Shown: piece by piece, positions 1 to 9,100 of the stretch
Layout: each line of letters begins with the position of its first letter
Position numbering within the stretch: the first letter of the stretch is position 1
Source: Acinetobacter towneri
Lineage (GTDB): Bacteria; Pseudomonadota; Gammaproteobacteria; Pseudomonadales; Moraxellaceae
Direction of reading: 5' to 3'
Length of the DNA: 44,673 nt
Assembly (NCBI RefSeq): GCF_001758345.1
Contig: NZ_MKQS01000001.1
Span: forward strand, 380,406-425,078
Made by a program: the position numbers and the translations under genes
The notes under the pieces: generated by a model
What the model saw: only the letters and a program-made list of their open reading frames with translations
What the model was told of the DNA's origin: nothing
The model's database searches: none

Positions 1-2
1 AA

Positions 3-335
3 CAACTCACTGAAGCGCAGGTGATGTCCAACTATTTACAACAACGCTATGCAATTGCAGCATCACGCATTATCTTAGAAACCCAAAGTACCAGTACGGC
101 ACTCAATTTAAAAAACAGTCAACCTTTGCTGCATCAAATCGGCACAGATAAAACCCAACCAATTACGATTGTCACGAGTGATTTTCATACCCTCCGTGCA
201 GCAGCTATTGCTAAACGACAGGGATACACACAGTTCAGTATGTTGAGCGCATCAACACCGCTCTATAGCCGCTATAACGCGTGGTTACGCGAATATTTTG
301 CTTATATCAGTGGTTGGCTGCTCAATGAGTATTGA
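3..335 (+). CDS. C-terminal part of a DUF218 (ElyC/SanA/YdcF-type) membrane-associated protein, cut by the window edge
   Basis: The reading frame is open to the left edge of the window, so only about the last 110 residues are present and the real start lies upstream. The segment ITIVTSDFHTLRAAAIAKRQGY matches the conserved end of the DUF218 fold, where a Ser-Asp/Asn-x-His-x-x-Arg motif sits before a helix that repeats small residues. Family members such as SanA, ElyC and YdcF are inner-membrane or periplasmic-facing proteins linked to envelope integrity and polysaccharide or peptidoglycan metabolism; their biochemical activity is poorly defined. The next gene (362-823) is convergent, only 26 bp away, with no clear hairpin between them. 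Family assignment is fairly safe; which member it is cannot be said from this fragment. Confidence 0.7.
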   Translation, partial: QLTEAQVMSNYLQQRYAIAASRIILETQSTSTALNLKNSQPLLHQIGTDKTQPITIVTSDFHTLRAAAIAKRQGYTQFSMLSASTPLYSRYNAWLREYFAYISGWLLNEY

Positions 336-361
336 AAAATAAAATCTAACATGCACATCGC

Positions 362-823
362 TTAATTCAAACGAATTGAGCGTGGCAAAGGAATTTGCAT
401 CTCTTTAAAAAATTCAGGTTTTTGTATATACACCTGATACAAATAATTTTTTAGATCTAGCAATAACTTTTCAGGAGCAACCAATACATTCTGCCCTTCA
501 GGGCTTAGATTCATAGAAACATTAGTGGCTTCCTGACGTAAAAACGGAATCACTTTTTCAATAAAATCTTTCAGTGAAATTTCTTCAACTTGATAATTGG
601 CCCAATTGTCTTTGATTAACAGTTTAGCTAGACTTTTATTTTGCCATATTGCAAAAGCACGCTGCCCTGTAGGGGTAGCACAAAGCGCCCAACCATCTTC
701 ATACAATGCAAAAACATGCCCCTGAGAAACAATGGTTTCAATAAATTGCTTGTAAATATCTTGCACATTATAAATTTGCGGCGCTTGCTTAGATGCAGCT
801 TTTCGTTGATAAGGATTTCTCAT
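362..823 (-). CDS. DUF2750 domain protein
   Basis: A 153-residue soluble protein without signal peptide or membrane segment. Residues about 25-95 read as a DUF2750 domain: a helix (FIETIVSQGHVFALYEDGWAL), the phrase ATPTGQRAFAIWQNKSLA, then an acidic helix with EEISLKDFIEKVIPFL. The family is typically about 100-130 residues, so there is a short N-terminal and a longer C-terminal extension here. Its function is unknown. The pattern of a Trp-Ala-Leu strand followed by a Trp-x-x-x-x-x-Ala helix is reminiscent of small immunity-like proteins, but that is only an impression. It stands alone between the DUF218 gene and the tRNA array, and lies downstream of the array on the same strand. Confidence 0.65.
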   Translation of the reverse strand: MRNPYQRKAASKQAPQIYNVQDIYKQFIETIVSQGHVFALYEDGWALCATPTGQRAFAIWQNKSLAKLLIKDNWANYQVEEISLKDFIEKVIPFLRQEATNVSMNLSPEGQNVLVAPEKLLLDLKNYLYQVYIQKPEFFKEMQIPLPRSIRLN

Positions 824-918
824 AAGTCACGGATATTAGTATTATTATAAATAAAAAAATTCTAGGCGAATTTATTGCAATAAGCAAGAAATATGAGATG
901 AAGGTGTATGAAAAGATA

Positions 919-994
919 TGGTGGGCGCTGACGGGATCGAACCGCCGACATTCTGCTTGTAAGGCAGACGCTCTACCAACTGAGCTAAGCGCCC
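919..994 (-). tRNA. tRNA-Val (anticodon UAC), copy 1, last in the array
   Basis: Read on the minus strand this is a 76-nt cloverleaf with encoded CCA. The acceptor stem is GGGCGCT paired with AGCGCCC. The anticodon stem TCTGC/GCAGA encloses the loop CTTACAA, giving anticodon UAC (Val, GUA codons). The T-loop GTTCGATCC is standard. It is identical to the other three Val copies in the array and is the last of eight genes in transcription order. Confidence 0.97.
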
Positions 995-1091
995 TGAAGA
1001 GAAAAATAACATTGTTATTTTACGTTGCAAAACAAGCGAAGTGCATAGTCTTGAACTTTGAAACTCACTTTTCATATCAGGGAATGAAAAA

Positions 1092-1168
1092 TGGCGCAGC
1101 GGACGGGGCTCGAACCCGCGACCCCCGGCGTGACAGGCCGGTATTCTAACCAACTGAACTACCGCTGC
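1092..1168 (-). tRNA. tRNA-Asp (anticodon GUC), copy 1
   Basis: 77-nt cloverleaf on the minus strand with encoded CCA. The acceptor stem is GCAGCGG/CCGCTGC. The anticodon stem CCGGC/GCCGG encloses the loop CTGTCAC, giving anticodon GUC (Asp). Discriminator base is G, as expected for tRNA-Asp. Identical to the other Asp copies in the array. Confidence 0.97.
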
Positions 1169-1233
1169 AACGGTAATTGCATTAAGCAATTAAGGGCTTT
1201 TTTGTATGTATGTCAAGCATCTATACTAAAATA

Positions 1234-1309
1234 TGGTGGGCGCTGACGGGATCGAACCGCCGACATTCTGCTTGTAAGGCAGACGCTCTACCAACTGAGC
1301 TAAGCGCCC
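1234..1309 (-). tRNA. tRNA-Val (anticodon UAC), copy 2
   Basis: Same 76-nt sequence as the gene at 919-994: GGGCGCT acceptor arm, CTTACAA anticodon loop and encoded CCA. Separated from the Asp gene at 1092-1168 by 65 bp. Confidence 0.97.
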
Positions 1310-1410
1310 TAAAATGATCAAAACAACATTTTGTTCTGATTTTGCAAAACTGTCAAATTTTGCATCATTTAAGTTTATATCTATCAGTAAACTTAAACTT
1401 CTCTTTTGAA

Positions 1411-1487
1411 TGGCGCAGCGGACGGGGCTCGAACCCGCGACCCCCGGCGTGACAGGCCGGTATTCTAACCAACTGAACTACCGCTGC
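1411..1487 (-). tRNA. tRNA-Asp (anticodon GUC), copy 2
   Basis: Same 77-nt sequence as the other Asp copies, with loop CTGTCAC and encoded CCA. The 101-bp spacer between it and the Val gene at 1234-1309 resembles the spacer at 995-1091, which suggests a duplicated Val-Asp unit. Confidence 0.97.
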
Positions 1488-1501
1488 ATCGCAAAAGAAT
1501 C

Positions 1502-1577
1502 TGGTGGGCGCTGACGGGATCGAACCGCCGACATTCTGCTTGTAAGGCAGACGCTCTACCAACTGAGCTAAGCGCCC
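1502..1577 (-). tRNA. tRNA-Val (anticodon UAC), copy 3
   Basis: Identical to the other Val copies (CTTACAA loop, encoded CCA). Only 14 bp separate it from the Asp gene at 1411-1487. Confidence 0.97.
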
Positions 1578-1597
1578 TCAAAAGAAATTTATGTAAA

Positions 1598-1674
1598 TGG
1601 CGCAGCGGACGGGGCTCGAACCCGCGACCCCCGGCGTGACAGGCCGGTATTCTAACCAACTGAACTACCGCTGC
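1598..1674 (-). tRNA. tRNA-Asp (anticodon GUC), copy 3
   Basis: Identical to the other Asp copies (CTGTCAC loop, encoded CCA). Lies 20 bp from the Val gene at 1502-1577 and 51 bp from the next Asp gene, which forms the only Asp-Asp neighbour pair in the array. Confidence 0.97.
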
Positions 1675-1725
1675 ACTTACACAAAGTCACTCTTGTGGTA
1701 CAAACGATGGTTAAAGAATCTTAAG

Positions 1726-1802
1726 TGGCGCAGCGGACGGGGCTCGAACCCGCGACCCCCGGCGTGACAGGCCGGTATTCTAACCAACTGAACTACCGCT
1801 GC
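1726..1802 (-). tRNA. tRNA-Asp (anticodon GUC), copy 4
   Basis: Identical to the other Asp copies, with encoded CCA. Second gene in transcription order, 26 bp after the leading Val gene. Confidence 0.97.
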
Positions 1803-1828
1803 ACGTAAGAATCTATAACGTAAAGGCT

Positions 1829-1904
1829 TGGTGGGCGCTGACGGGATCGAACCGCCGACATTCTGCTTGTAAGGCAGACGCTCTACCAACTGAGCTAAGC
1901 GCCC
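1829..1904 (-). tRNA. tRNA-Val (anticodon UAC), copy 4, first in the array
   Basis: Identical to the other Val copies. It is the promoter-proximal gene of the array; the -10 box of the consensus promoter lies 27 bp upstream of its 5' end, leaving a short leader for RNase P to remove. Confidence 0.97.
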
Positions 1905-1931
1905 TTAACGTCTTTATCGTTTGTGAGGTGC

Positions 1932-1959
1932 ATTATAGAGAATCTTTACCGCCTGTCAA
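1932..1959 (-). promoter_or_regulatory. Consensus sigma-70 promoter of the Val/Asp tRNA operon
   Basis: On the minus strand, TTGACA (1954-1959) is followed by a 16-bp spacer and TATAAT (1932-1937). Both hexamers match the housekeeping consensus exactly. The bases after the -10 box (GCACC) form a GC-rich discriminator of the kind found at stable-RNA promoters under stringent control. The predicted start is near 1925, about 20 nt before the first tRNA. Exact hexamers plus position make the call firm; stringent control is inferred. Confidence 0.92.
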
Positions 1960-2175
1960 ACGCTTTTCGGCTTGTTTTCAGTTTTTTGTGATCGAGTGAT
2001 TAAAAAATAGGTGATCCGCTATAAAAACAAACAAATTCTGCAGGTTATTTTAGTTTTCAAACAAAATTAATGTGCTTTTCAACTTGTTAGCGCTGCAATC
2101 TACCTGCTCAATCAGCCAGCTTTTAGGTAGTGATAGATGCAACATTATTCATCTAAATTCACCTCGCAAGCACCA

Positions 2176-2700
2176 TCAACTAAGTAAACCTAAACTATTT
2201 AAATCCAGTTTGTGTTCAGAAATATAAACCAGCGCTTTTTCTGGTATCAGTTCAAACAATTCTAAAATATCTTGGTTACGCATCCGAATACAGCCATGCG
2301 ATGCAGGAATGCCCATTGGTTCTGTGTCTGGTGTGCCATGTATATAGATATAACGCTGAAAAGTATCGCAGCCGATGCCCTGATTAAAACCCTCTTGCAG
2401 ACCACTAAGCCATAAAATACGGCTTAAAATCCAGTCCCGTTCAGGAAATTGTTCGGCTAAATCTAAATTGTAAATTTCACCCGTAGGTTGACGCGCAATG
2501 AACACTGCATTTTCAGGTTCATTTTCACCAAATTTCAAAGCGACTTCATGCCAACCACGCGGTGTTTTACCACTATTTTCAGTTTCACCAATGCCATTCA
2601 CCCCACTAGAAATGACATAAAATTTCTGATGCTTAGGCAAATATAAAGTTTGCTCGGACAAATCAATCAAAATATCTGCTTGTGTATATAAAAAAGTCAT
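2176..2700 (-). CDS. elsL: YkuD-fold L,D-carboxypeptidase/transpeptidase, ElsL-like, without signal peptide
   Basis: 174 residues. The YkuD catalytic core is present: HGTPDTE (His121) and SHGCIRM (His135, nucleophile Cys137), with GKTPRGWHEV near residues 44-53. Normal L,D-transpeptidases are exported, but this protein begins MTFLYTQADILIDLSEQ, with no hydrophobic leader or membrane anchor, so it should stay in the cytoplasm. That matches ElsL of A. baumannii, a cytoplasmic YkuD-type L,D-carboxypeptidase that trims recycled muropeptide tetrapeptides in place of LdcA and affects cell shape and beta-lactam sensitivity. The DUF454 gene lies 9 bp upstream on the same strand, so the two are probably co-transcribed. 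The fold is certain; the ElsL identity rests on size, missing signal peptide and genus. Confidence 0.82.
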   Translation of the reverse strand: MTFLYTQADILIDLSEQTLYLPKHQKFYVISSGVNGIGETENSGKTPRGWHEVALKFGENEPENAVFIARQPTGEIYNLDLAEQFPERDWILSRILWLSGLQEGFNQGIGCDTFQRYIYIHGTPDTEPMGIPASHGCIRMRNQDILELFELIPEKALVYISEHKLDLNSLGLLS

Positions 2701-2709
2701 TGCGTTACC

Positions 2710-3090
2710 CTATTCTTCTTCTTTCTTAAGCGGCTGTGGTTCAGGACGTAACCACAACCAAATACACACCACCAACATGGTGGTATTGGTAAAAACTTTG
2801 ACCGCAACAGGCGCAGTTGTAAACAGCATGAGTACGGCACTGATACTCATCATGATCGTTGCTAACCATTTGGCTTTACGCGGTACTGTGCCATTAGCAC
2901 GCCAATCCCTGAGTGTACTGCCATATTTAGGATGATTCAGTAACCAGTTATCCATTTGCGGCCAACCACGTGATGATGCCCAAGCTGCTAAAATCAAGAA
3001 GACAGTAGTAGGCATACCTGGTAACAATGCACCAATAAAGCCAAGGATGACAAAGATCACCACTAAACCTCGCCATAACAAGCGTTGCAT
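2710..3090 (-). CDS. DUF454 (YbaN family) inner-membrane protein
   Basis: 126 residues with an N-terminal hydrophobic stretch (about 6-30, containing the family signature GFIGALLPGMPTTVF), a central loop with HPKYGSTLRDW, and one or two further membrane segments near residues 75-115. This is the usual size and layout of the YbaN/DUF454 family, whose function is unknown. It precedes the ElsL-like gene by 9 bp, suggesting one transcript. Whether it has any role in peptidoglycan recycling is unproven; the pairing is the only hint. Confidence 0.85.
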   Translation of the reverse strand: MQRLLWRGLVVIFVILGFIGALLPGMPTTVFLILAAWASSRGWPQMDNWLLNHPKYGSTLRDWRANGTVPRKAKWLATIMMSISAVLMLFTTAPVAVKVFTNTTMLVVCIWLWLRPEPQPLKKEEE

Positions 3091-3177
3091 ACTACTGTCC
3101 TAAACTTCGAATTGCGGTAGTATAAAGCGTTTTTTAATTTTCCGTTGTAATTCTGCATTTTTCAGTATGGATTCATA

Positions 3178-4122
3178 ATGATTGAGTTGCATCAATCCGA
3201 GCTTATGCCCGAAGTCTGGCTGACTTATAAAACCCCGCTTATCCGTCAGTTGGCTTTTAGTGTGGCCAGCCCGAATATTTTATCTGCTGTGCCTGAGCAA
3301 TTGCCCATTCAACATACTTTTGAATTCCATGCAAATGCTTTTTGGCAAAAGCATTATCAAGCTTATCAATCACGTTTAGCCTATTTAGATTCTCATCCCG
3401 AAGCGGTGTACGAGTTTTTAAATCAGCTGAAAAGTACCCGTTTAGGCTTACGCTTTGAAATGTTGATGTGGTTTTGGCTGCGTGATCGTGACTATCATCC
3501 CTTCGAATTATTGGGGCACAGTATTCAAATTATTGATGGTGCTAAAACTGTGGGTGAACTGGATTTTTTACTGTGCAACCATGACACAAAGCAGGTTGAA
3601 CACTGGGAAGTGGCTTTAAAATACTATTTAGCTGAAACGGACTGCTCTTTGGCACATTGGTATGGTTTAAACCGCTCCGATACTTTGGCGCGAAAACTGA
3701 ATCATTTTAGTCAAAAGCAATTTCAATTTAAACAAGCTTTAGATGTGTCAATTGAACGTCGCTTTGCCGTACTCAAAGGACAATTGTATTTCGCCACGTA
3801 TCACTTGAAAGAATCAGCTACAATACTTAGCCCACACTGGGTCAATCGCGCTCGTCGTTTAGGACTTTGGGGGAGTGATATTCCAGCGCCAGCAGAACAG
3901 TTTTATCGCCTGCAACGGCATGAATGGATTTGCCAAAATGCTCAAGTCAGTAGCCTACCGAATCAATGGTGGACCGATGGTTTATATTTTCAGGCAGCAC
4001 ATTCACAATTTTATATGTACCGCGCTGCACCCTTGATTAGCTATCTTCCATTAACACGCTGCATAACAGTTTCAACATTTTATTACGCAAGCACCATAAA
4101 AGTTACCTATTTATTATTCTGA
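3178..4122 (+). CDS. DUF1853 family protein
   Basis: 314-residue soluble protein. The core carries DUF1853 features: an RLGLRFE-LMWFWL helix (about 83-100), the PD-(D/E)XK-like set ELDFLLCN ... HWEVALKYYL (about 129-155), and the later RRLGLWG segment. The E-L-D ... E-V-A-x-K arrangement resembles a restriction-nuclease-like core, and the family is often placed near that superfamily; nuclease activity is not shown. The last 20 or so residues (from TRCITVSTF) look unlike the rest and may reflect a recent change of reading frame or simply a divergent tail. The start ATG has a weak ribosome site. Confidence 0.75.
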   Translation: MIELHQSELMPEVWLTYKTPLIRQLAFSVASPNILSAVPEQLPIQHTFEFHANAFWQKHYQAYQSRLAYLDSHPEAVYEFLNQLKSTRLGLRFEMLMWFWLRDRDYHPFELLGHSIQIIDGAKTVGELDFLLCNHDTKQVEHWEVALKYYLAETDCSLAHWYGLNRSDTLARKLNHFSQKQFQFKQALDVSIERRFAVLKGQLYFATYHLKESATILSPHWVNRARRLGLWGSDIPAPAEQFYRLQRHEWICQNAQVSSLPNQWWTDGLYFQAAHSQFYMYRAAPLISYLPLTRCITVSTFYYASTIKVTYLLF

Positions 4123-4182
4123 TTATTTTCTATGCTTAAAAACACATCAAAATAATCTATCTAGCGCATATTGGAGATGAAC

Positions 4183-4329
4183 ATGAAAAAAATTTTAGCG
4201 ACTTCACTGTTATTGACCTTTATTTTAACGGGTTGTAATACAATTAAAGGTGTGGGCGAAGACGTATCTTCTGCAGGTAATGCGGTAAGTAACACTGCTG
4301 AAAAAACCCAACAAGAAATTCGAAAATAA
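4183..4329 (+). CDS. Entericidin EcnA/B-family small lipoprotein
   Basis: 48 codons. The start at 4183 is chosen because GGAG lies 6 nt upstream; an ATG at 4177 abuts that site and is too close. The product has a lipoprotein signal peptide ending in the lipobox LTGC (Cys18), then NTIKGVGEDVSSAGNAVSN and a short Lys/Gln-rich tail. The G-V-G-x-D-x-x-x-x-G motif is typical of entericidins, small amphipathic lipoproteins of the outer membrane or periplasm. In enterobacteria a toxin/antidote pair (EcnB/EcnA) is found; here there is one copy only. A strong terminator follows at 4365-4394. Confidence 0.85.
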   Translation: MKKILATSLLLTFILTGCNTIKGVGEDVSSAGNAVSNTAEKTQQEIRK

Positions 4330-4364
4330 TTCTGACAATTTCAGAAAGATCTTCACAAAACCAC

Positions 4365-4394
4365 AAAAAACCTTGTCCGAGAACAAGGTTTTTT
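4365..4394 (+). terminator. Intrinsic terminator after the entericidin-like gene
   Basis: Perfect 12-bp stem (4365-4376 with 4383-4394) around a 6-nt loop. The upper stem is CCTTGT/ACAAGG, flanked by A-runs and T-runs. It separates the small lipoprotein gene from dapE. Confidence 0.85.
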
Positions 4395-4455
4395 CACGCT
4401 AAAAATTTCACTTTTGTTGCATTATTCCCCTATTATTAGCACTTACTCTTGATAA

Positions 4456-5604
<1,149 letters not shown>

Positions 5605-5633
5605 ATCGAATAAGAGTTAGTTACAAAAAACAA

Positions 5634-5660
5634 AAAAGGAACTCTATTGAAGTTCCTTTT
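5634..5660 (+). terminator. Bidirectional terminator between dapE and the chp operon
   Basis: Perfect 10-bp stem (5634-5643 with 5651-5660), loop of 7 nt, ending in TTTT on the plus strand. The A-runs before the stem give a T-tract on the minus strand, so it can also end the chemosensory operon transcript whose last gene stops at 5687. Confidence 0.8.
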
Positions 5661-5686
5661 CTGTTTTACAACATAGAAAATTGCGG

Positions 5687-6145
5687 TTAAGCCGTTAATT
5701 TTTCTTGAATGTATTGCAAATTTGGTACATGAAAGACCTGCTCACCCATACGGACATATTGGAATACCGCAGGATCAGTCGTGTTTTGTTGGTCATCATC
5801 TACCACTTCAGAAATACGCAAGCGCAGTGTTTTAGGCATTTCATTGCACATCAAAGCAAAACGCTGCTCCATTTCATCGCCTTCAATAACCAGTGCCACG
5901 CCCATTTTTTTCTCTGGGTCATTGACTGCATAAACAGGCAATTGCGATTCGTGCCATTCTACAGTCTTTACTTGAGTGGCATTATCTAGTGCGGATAACA
6001 CAATATTTTGAGGTATCAGCATCGGGTGTTTACCATGACATTCAACAATATAAGCATCAATAAAACCCGTAGAAACGGTGATTAAATGGTGCAACTCTTG
6101 TTGACTAATTTGCCCAAGTAAATTGGGACCATTCGTCTGACTCAT
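5687..6145 (-). CDS. CheW-like protein at the end of the Pil-Chp operon
   Basis: 152 residues, soluble. It begins 3 bp after the chpA stop, so it is translated as part of the same operon. The segment CHGKHPMLIPQNIVLSAL resembles the strand pair of CheW domains, and its place behind ChpA parallels the extra CheW-like protein ChpC of the Pseudomonas Pil-Chp system. Similarity to classical CheW is weak: the usual Gly-x-x-x-x-x-R-G-x-x-x-P-V-x-D motif of PilI/CheW is not obvious, only ESQLPVYAV. I therefore infer an auxiliary adaptor linking PilJ to ChpA, or an inhibitor of that contact, without giving it a name. Confidence 0.65.
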   Translation of the reverse strand: MSQTNGPNLLGQISQQELHHLITVSTGFIDAYIVECHGKHPMLIPQNIVLSALDNATQVKTVEWHESQLPVYAVNDPEKKMGVALVIEGDEMEQRFALMCNEMPKTLRLRISEVVDDDQQNTTDPAVFQYVRMGEQVFHVPNLQYIQEKLTA

Positions 6146-6148
6146 CGT

Positions 6149-9100
6149 TTACCCCTGACTGACTGCTAATAGTTGTTCAATATTGGCAAGTAATTCTACC
6201 TCTTGGAACGGTTTACCCATGTAGTGTGTCACACCTAAGCTAAACGCGCGCTCACGGTGTTTTTCACCTGTACGGGACGTAATCATGATGATTGGCAGAT
6301 TGTTATGCATATCGTGGTGGCGTACGAGGTTAGTTACCTCAAAACCATCCATACGTGGCATTTCAATATCCAGCAACATCAAGTCAGGTTTGACGTTTTC
6401 AAGCTGCTCCATGGCATCGATACCATCTTTGGCGGTCACGATGTCATAACCTTGACGCTCAAGCAGACGTGAAGTTACTTTACGTACGGTGACTGAGTCA
6501 TCCACAATCATAATTAAGCGGCGTGTATCACGACGTTGGATATCACGTTGATCGCTGGCTTGTTTAGTTCGGTGCGTTGCAAGAATTTGACGGGCTATAT
6601 TCTGACCATCCAAAATCAAACAAACTTGACCATCACCCAAAATGGTTGCGCCTGCAATTGCACCAATGCTTGAGAACTGTTGTCCAATTGGCTTCACAAC
6701 AATTTGACCACGCGAACCAATCAACTGATCAACTAGTAAGGCAATACTTTGACCTGTACTGCCTTTAATTAACAGAACTGGTAGTGAATGACCCACATGG
6801 CTTAAACGCGGCAATGGCTGATTACCAACGAACTCAGATAAGTAACGTAACTTATAGTTCTGGTTATCAATTTGGAAGAAATCTTCATTGCTGTTGAAGT
6901 AAGATTCCAAGGTCGTTGGTGCTATACGTACAATACGGTCAATTTGCGCTAACGGTACAGCAAATTGTTGATCACCAACTTTTACCATTAAGGCATCAGA
7001 TACCGCAACCGTGGTTGGTACGCGAATACTGAAGGTTGTACCTTGACCCAATGTTGAATCTACTGATACGTGACCACCAAGTGCCTTAATTTCACTTTGT
7101 ACCACATCTAAGCCCACACCACGACCTGAAATTTGTGTAACCGATTTTGCTGTCGTAAAACCTGGGTGGAAAATGTATTGCAGAATTTCATTTTTATCTA
7201 AATTCTGATCAGCTTTGATTAAACCTAAGCTCAATGCTTTTTCTTTAATCTTGGCATCATCAATACCCTTACCATCATCCACAAAAGTCACCACAACATC
7301 TGTACCTTGGCGGGTGATGTTCAGTTCAATTTTACCAACCTCAGATTTATTAGCAGCAGCACGTTGCACAGGGTCTTCAATACCATGGTCTACCGCATTA
7401 CGCAGCATGTGTTCAAAAGGTGTCACCAAACGTTCTAGAATAGTACGGTCTAATTCACCTTCAGTGTTATTAACCACCAATTCTGTCGGACGGTTCAAGG
7501 TCGATGAAGTCTGACGCACAATACGTTGTAAGCGTGGCAATAAACGCGAGAATGGTACAAGGCGTGTACGCATCAAGCTTTCTTGAATTTCGGCCTGAAT
7601 ACGTGATTGTTGTAATAACAAACCTTCGGCATCACGGATTTTGTCAGCCAATGTGCTCTTAAAGTCCACCAAGTCCGATGCAGATTCTGCCAGAGATTTA
7701 GACAACTGATTCAACGATGAATATTGGTCCATCTCTAATGGGTCAAAGTCTGCATAACGTGAGTTTTCAGAACCATGTTTGGCAATAATTTGCGATTCTA
7801 GCTCGCCTTCCATTCGACGTAACTGATCGGCAAGTCGTTTAATCGCCAATTCCATCTCATTCAACGTACCGCCCAGTTGCCCTAGCTCCATTTCAATACG
7901 TGAACGGTTAATCGAGTTCTCGCCTGACAAGTCAATCATCTTCTCGACTAAATCGGCCGAGATACGAATCATCTCATTGCTGTTATCTAGTTTTGTGGTT
8001 TCGCCCCACTCACCTGACATTGCAGGTGGTTCTGTACCATCACCCTGAACAAACTCATAACTACGGCTTGGTGATAACAAGTCGTTATGCGTTAACCGCT
8101 CAGGCAATTGTGCAGATACATCTACAAACTGCATCGCCGATAAGCTAGATTTTAAACTGTCATAATCAGTGTAATCTGCTTTGAAAATTGCATCACGCAA
8201 CCATGCTAATGTGGTTTGCAGCAAGGCATCATAAACATTTGAGTTAAATTGATGCACTGCAAACTGTTCAAAGGCACTTTCAAGTTGATAGGCAATTTGC
8301 GCAACAGATTCAATTTCAGCCATACGTGCACCGCCTTTTAAGCTGTGCGCCGCACGTTGTAATTGAAGCAAGACACTACGGTCACTACGCTGCTCAAACC
8401 ATTGTTTCAAGCGCTGATCTGCAGCATCCAAAATTTCTTCCGCTTCTTCTCGGAAAGTTTCAACCACAATTGAATGTAATTGCTCATCTTCAGATTCAGC
8501 ATTTGCTTCATGACTTGCAGTTTGTGTTACCGGTTCAAATGACGCAGTAACAGCATCTTCCAGACTTGCCTCATCAGCAATAGCGATATCATCTTCAGCT
8601 AAATCTGCAGTCGTGTCTTGCAAGGCTTTTGCTGCCAACTCAGGCTGTGCATCAACCTCTTCTGCTTCGATCACCTGTTCAGGCTGCGCTGTAGTTACAG
8701 CACTTGTGACTGACACATCTGCATCGCCTTGTGCCAAGCTGACAATGTTGCCTAAAATAGCAATTGACTGTGTCGCAGCATAGTCCACACGCTCATCGCG
8801 AATGGTCTGAATACGGTCTGCAATATCATCTTGCACCAAACGGATAATTTGAATTAACGCAGGTGATACAACAATTTGGTTGTTAATGATACGCTCGTAA
8901 ATCGACTCGAGGTTGTGTGCAATTAAACCAATATGCGTCGCAGAAATCATATTTGCGCCACCTTTCAAAGTGTGCAAATAACGCATTAAGTTGTTTAAAG
9001 CCGAAGTGTCGCTGGCGTCTTTTGACCAAGTATTGACGTCTTCATCCATACCCACCAAAAGCTCTTCAGCTTCTTCCAAAAAGATATCCAGCAATTCAGG

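Noticed and set aside
872-883. TTATTGCAATAA palindrome after the last tRNA as a possible terminator
   Set aside because: No loop of workable size and no T-run in the right place on the minus strand.
872-1889. Several open frames of 60-105 codons across the tRNA array on both strands
   Set aside because: They repeat the same peptides because they translate identical tRNA genes; the tRNA cloverleaves explain the sequence.
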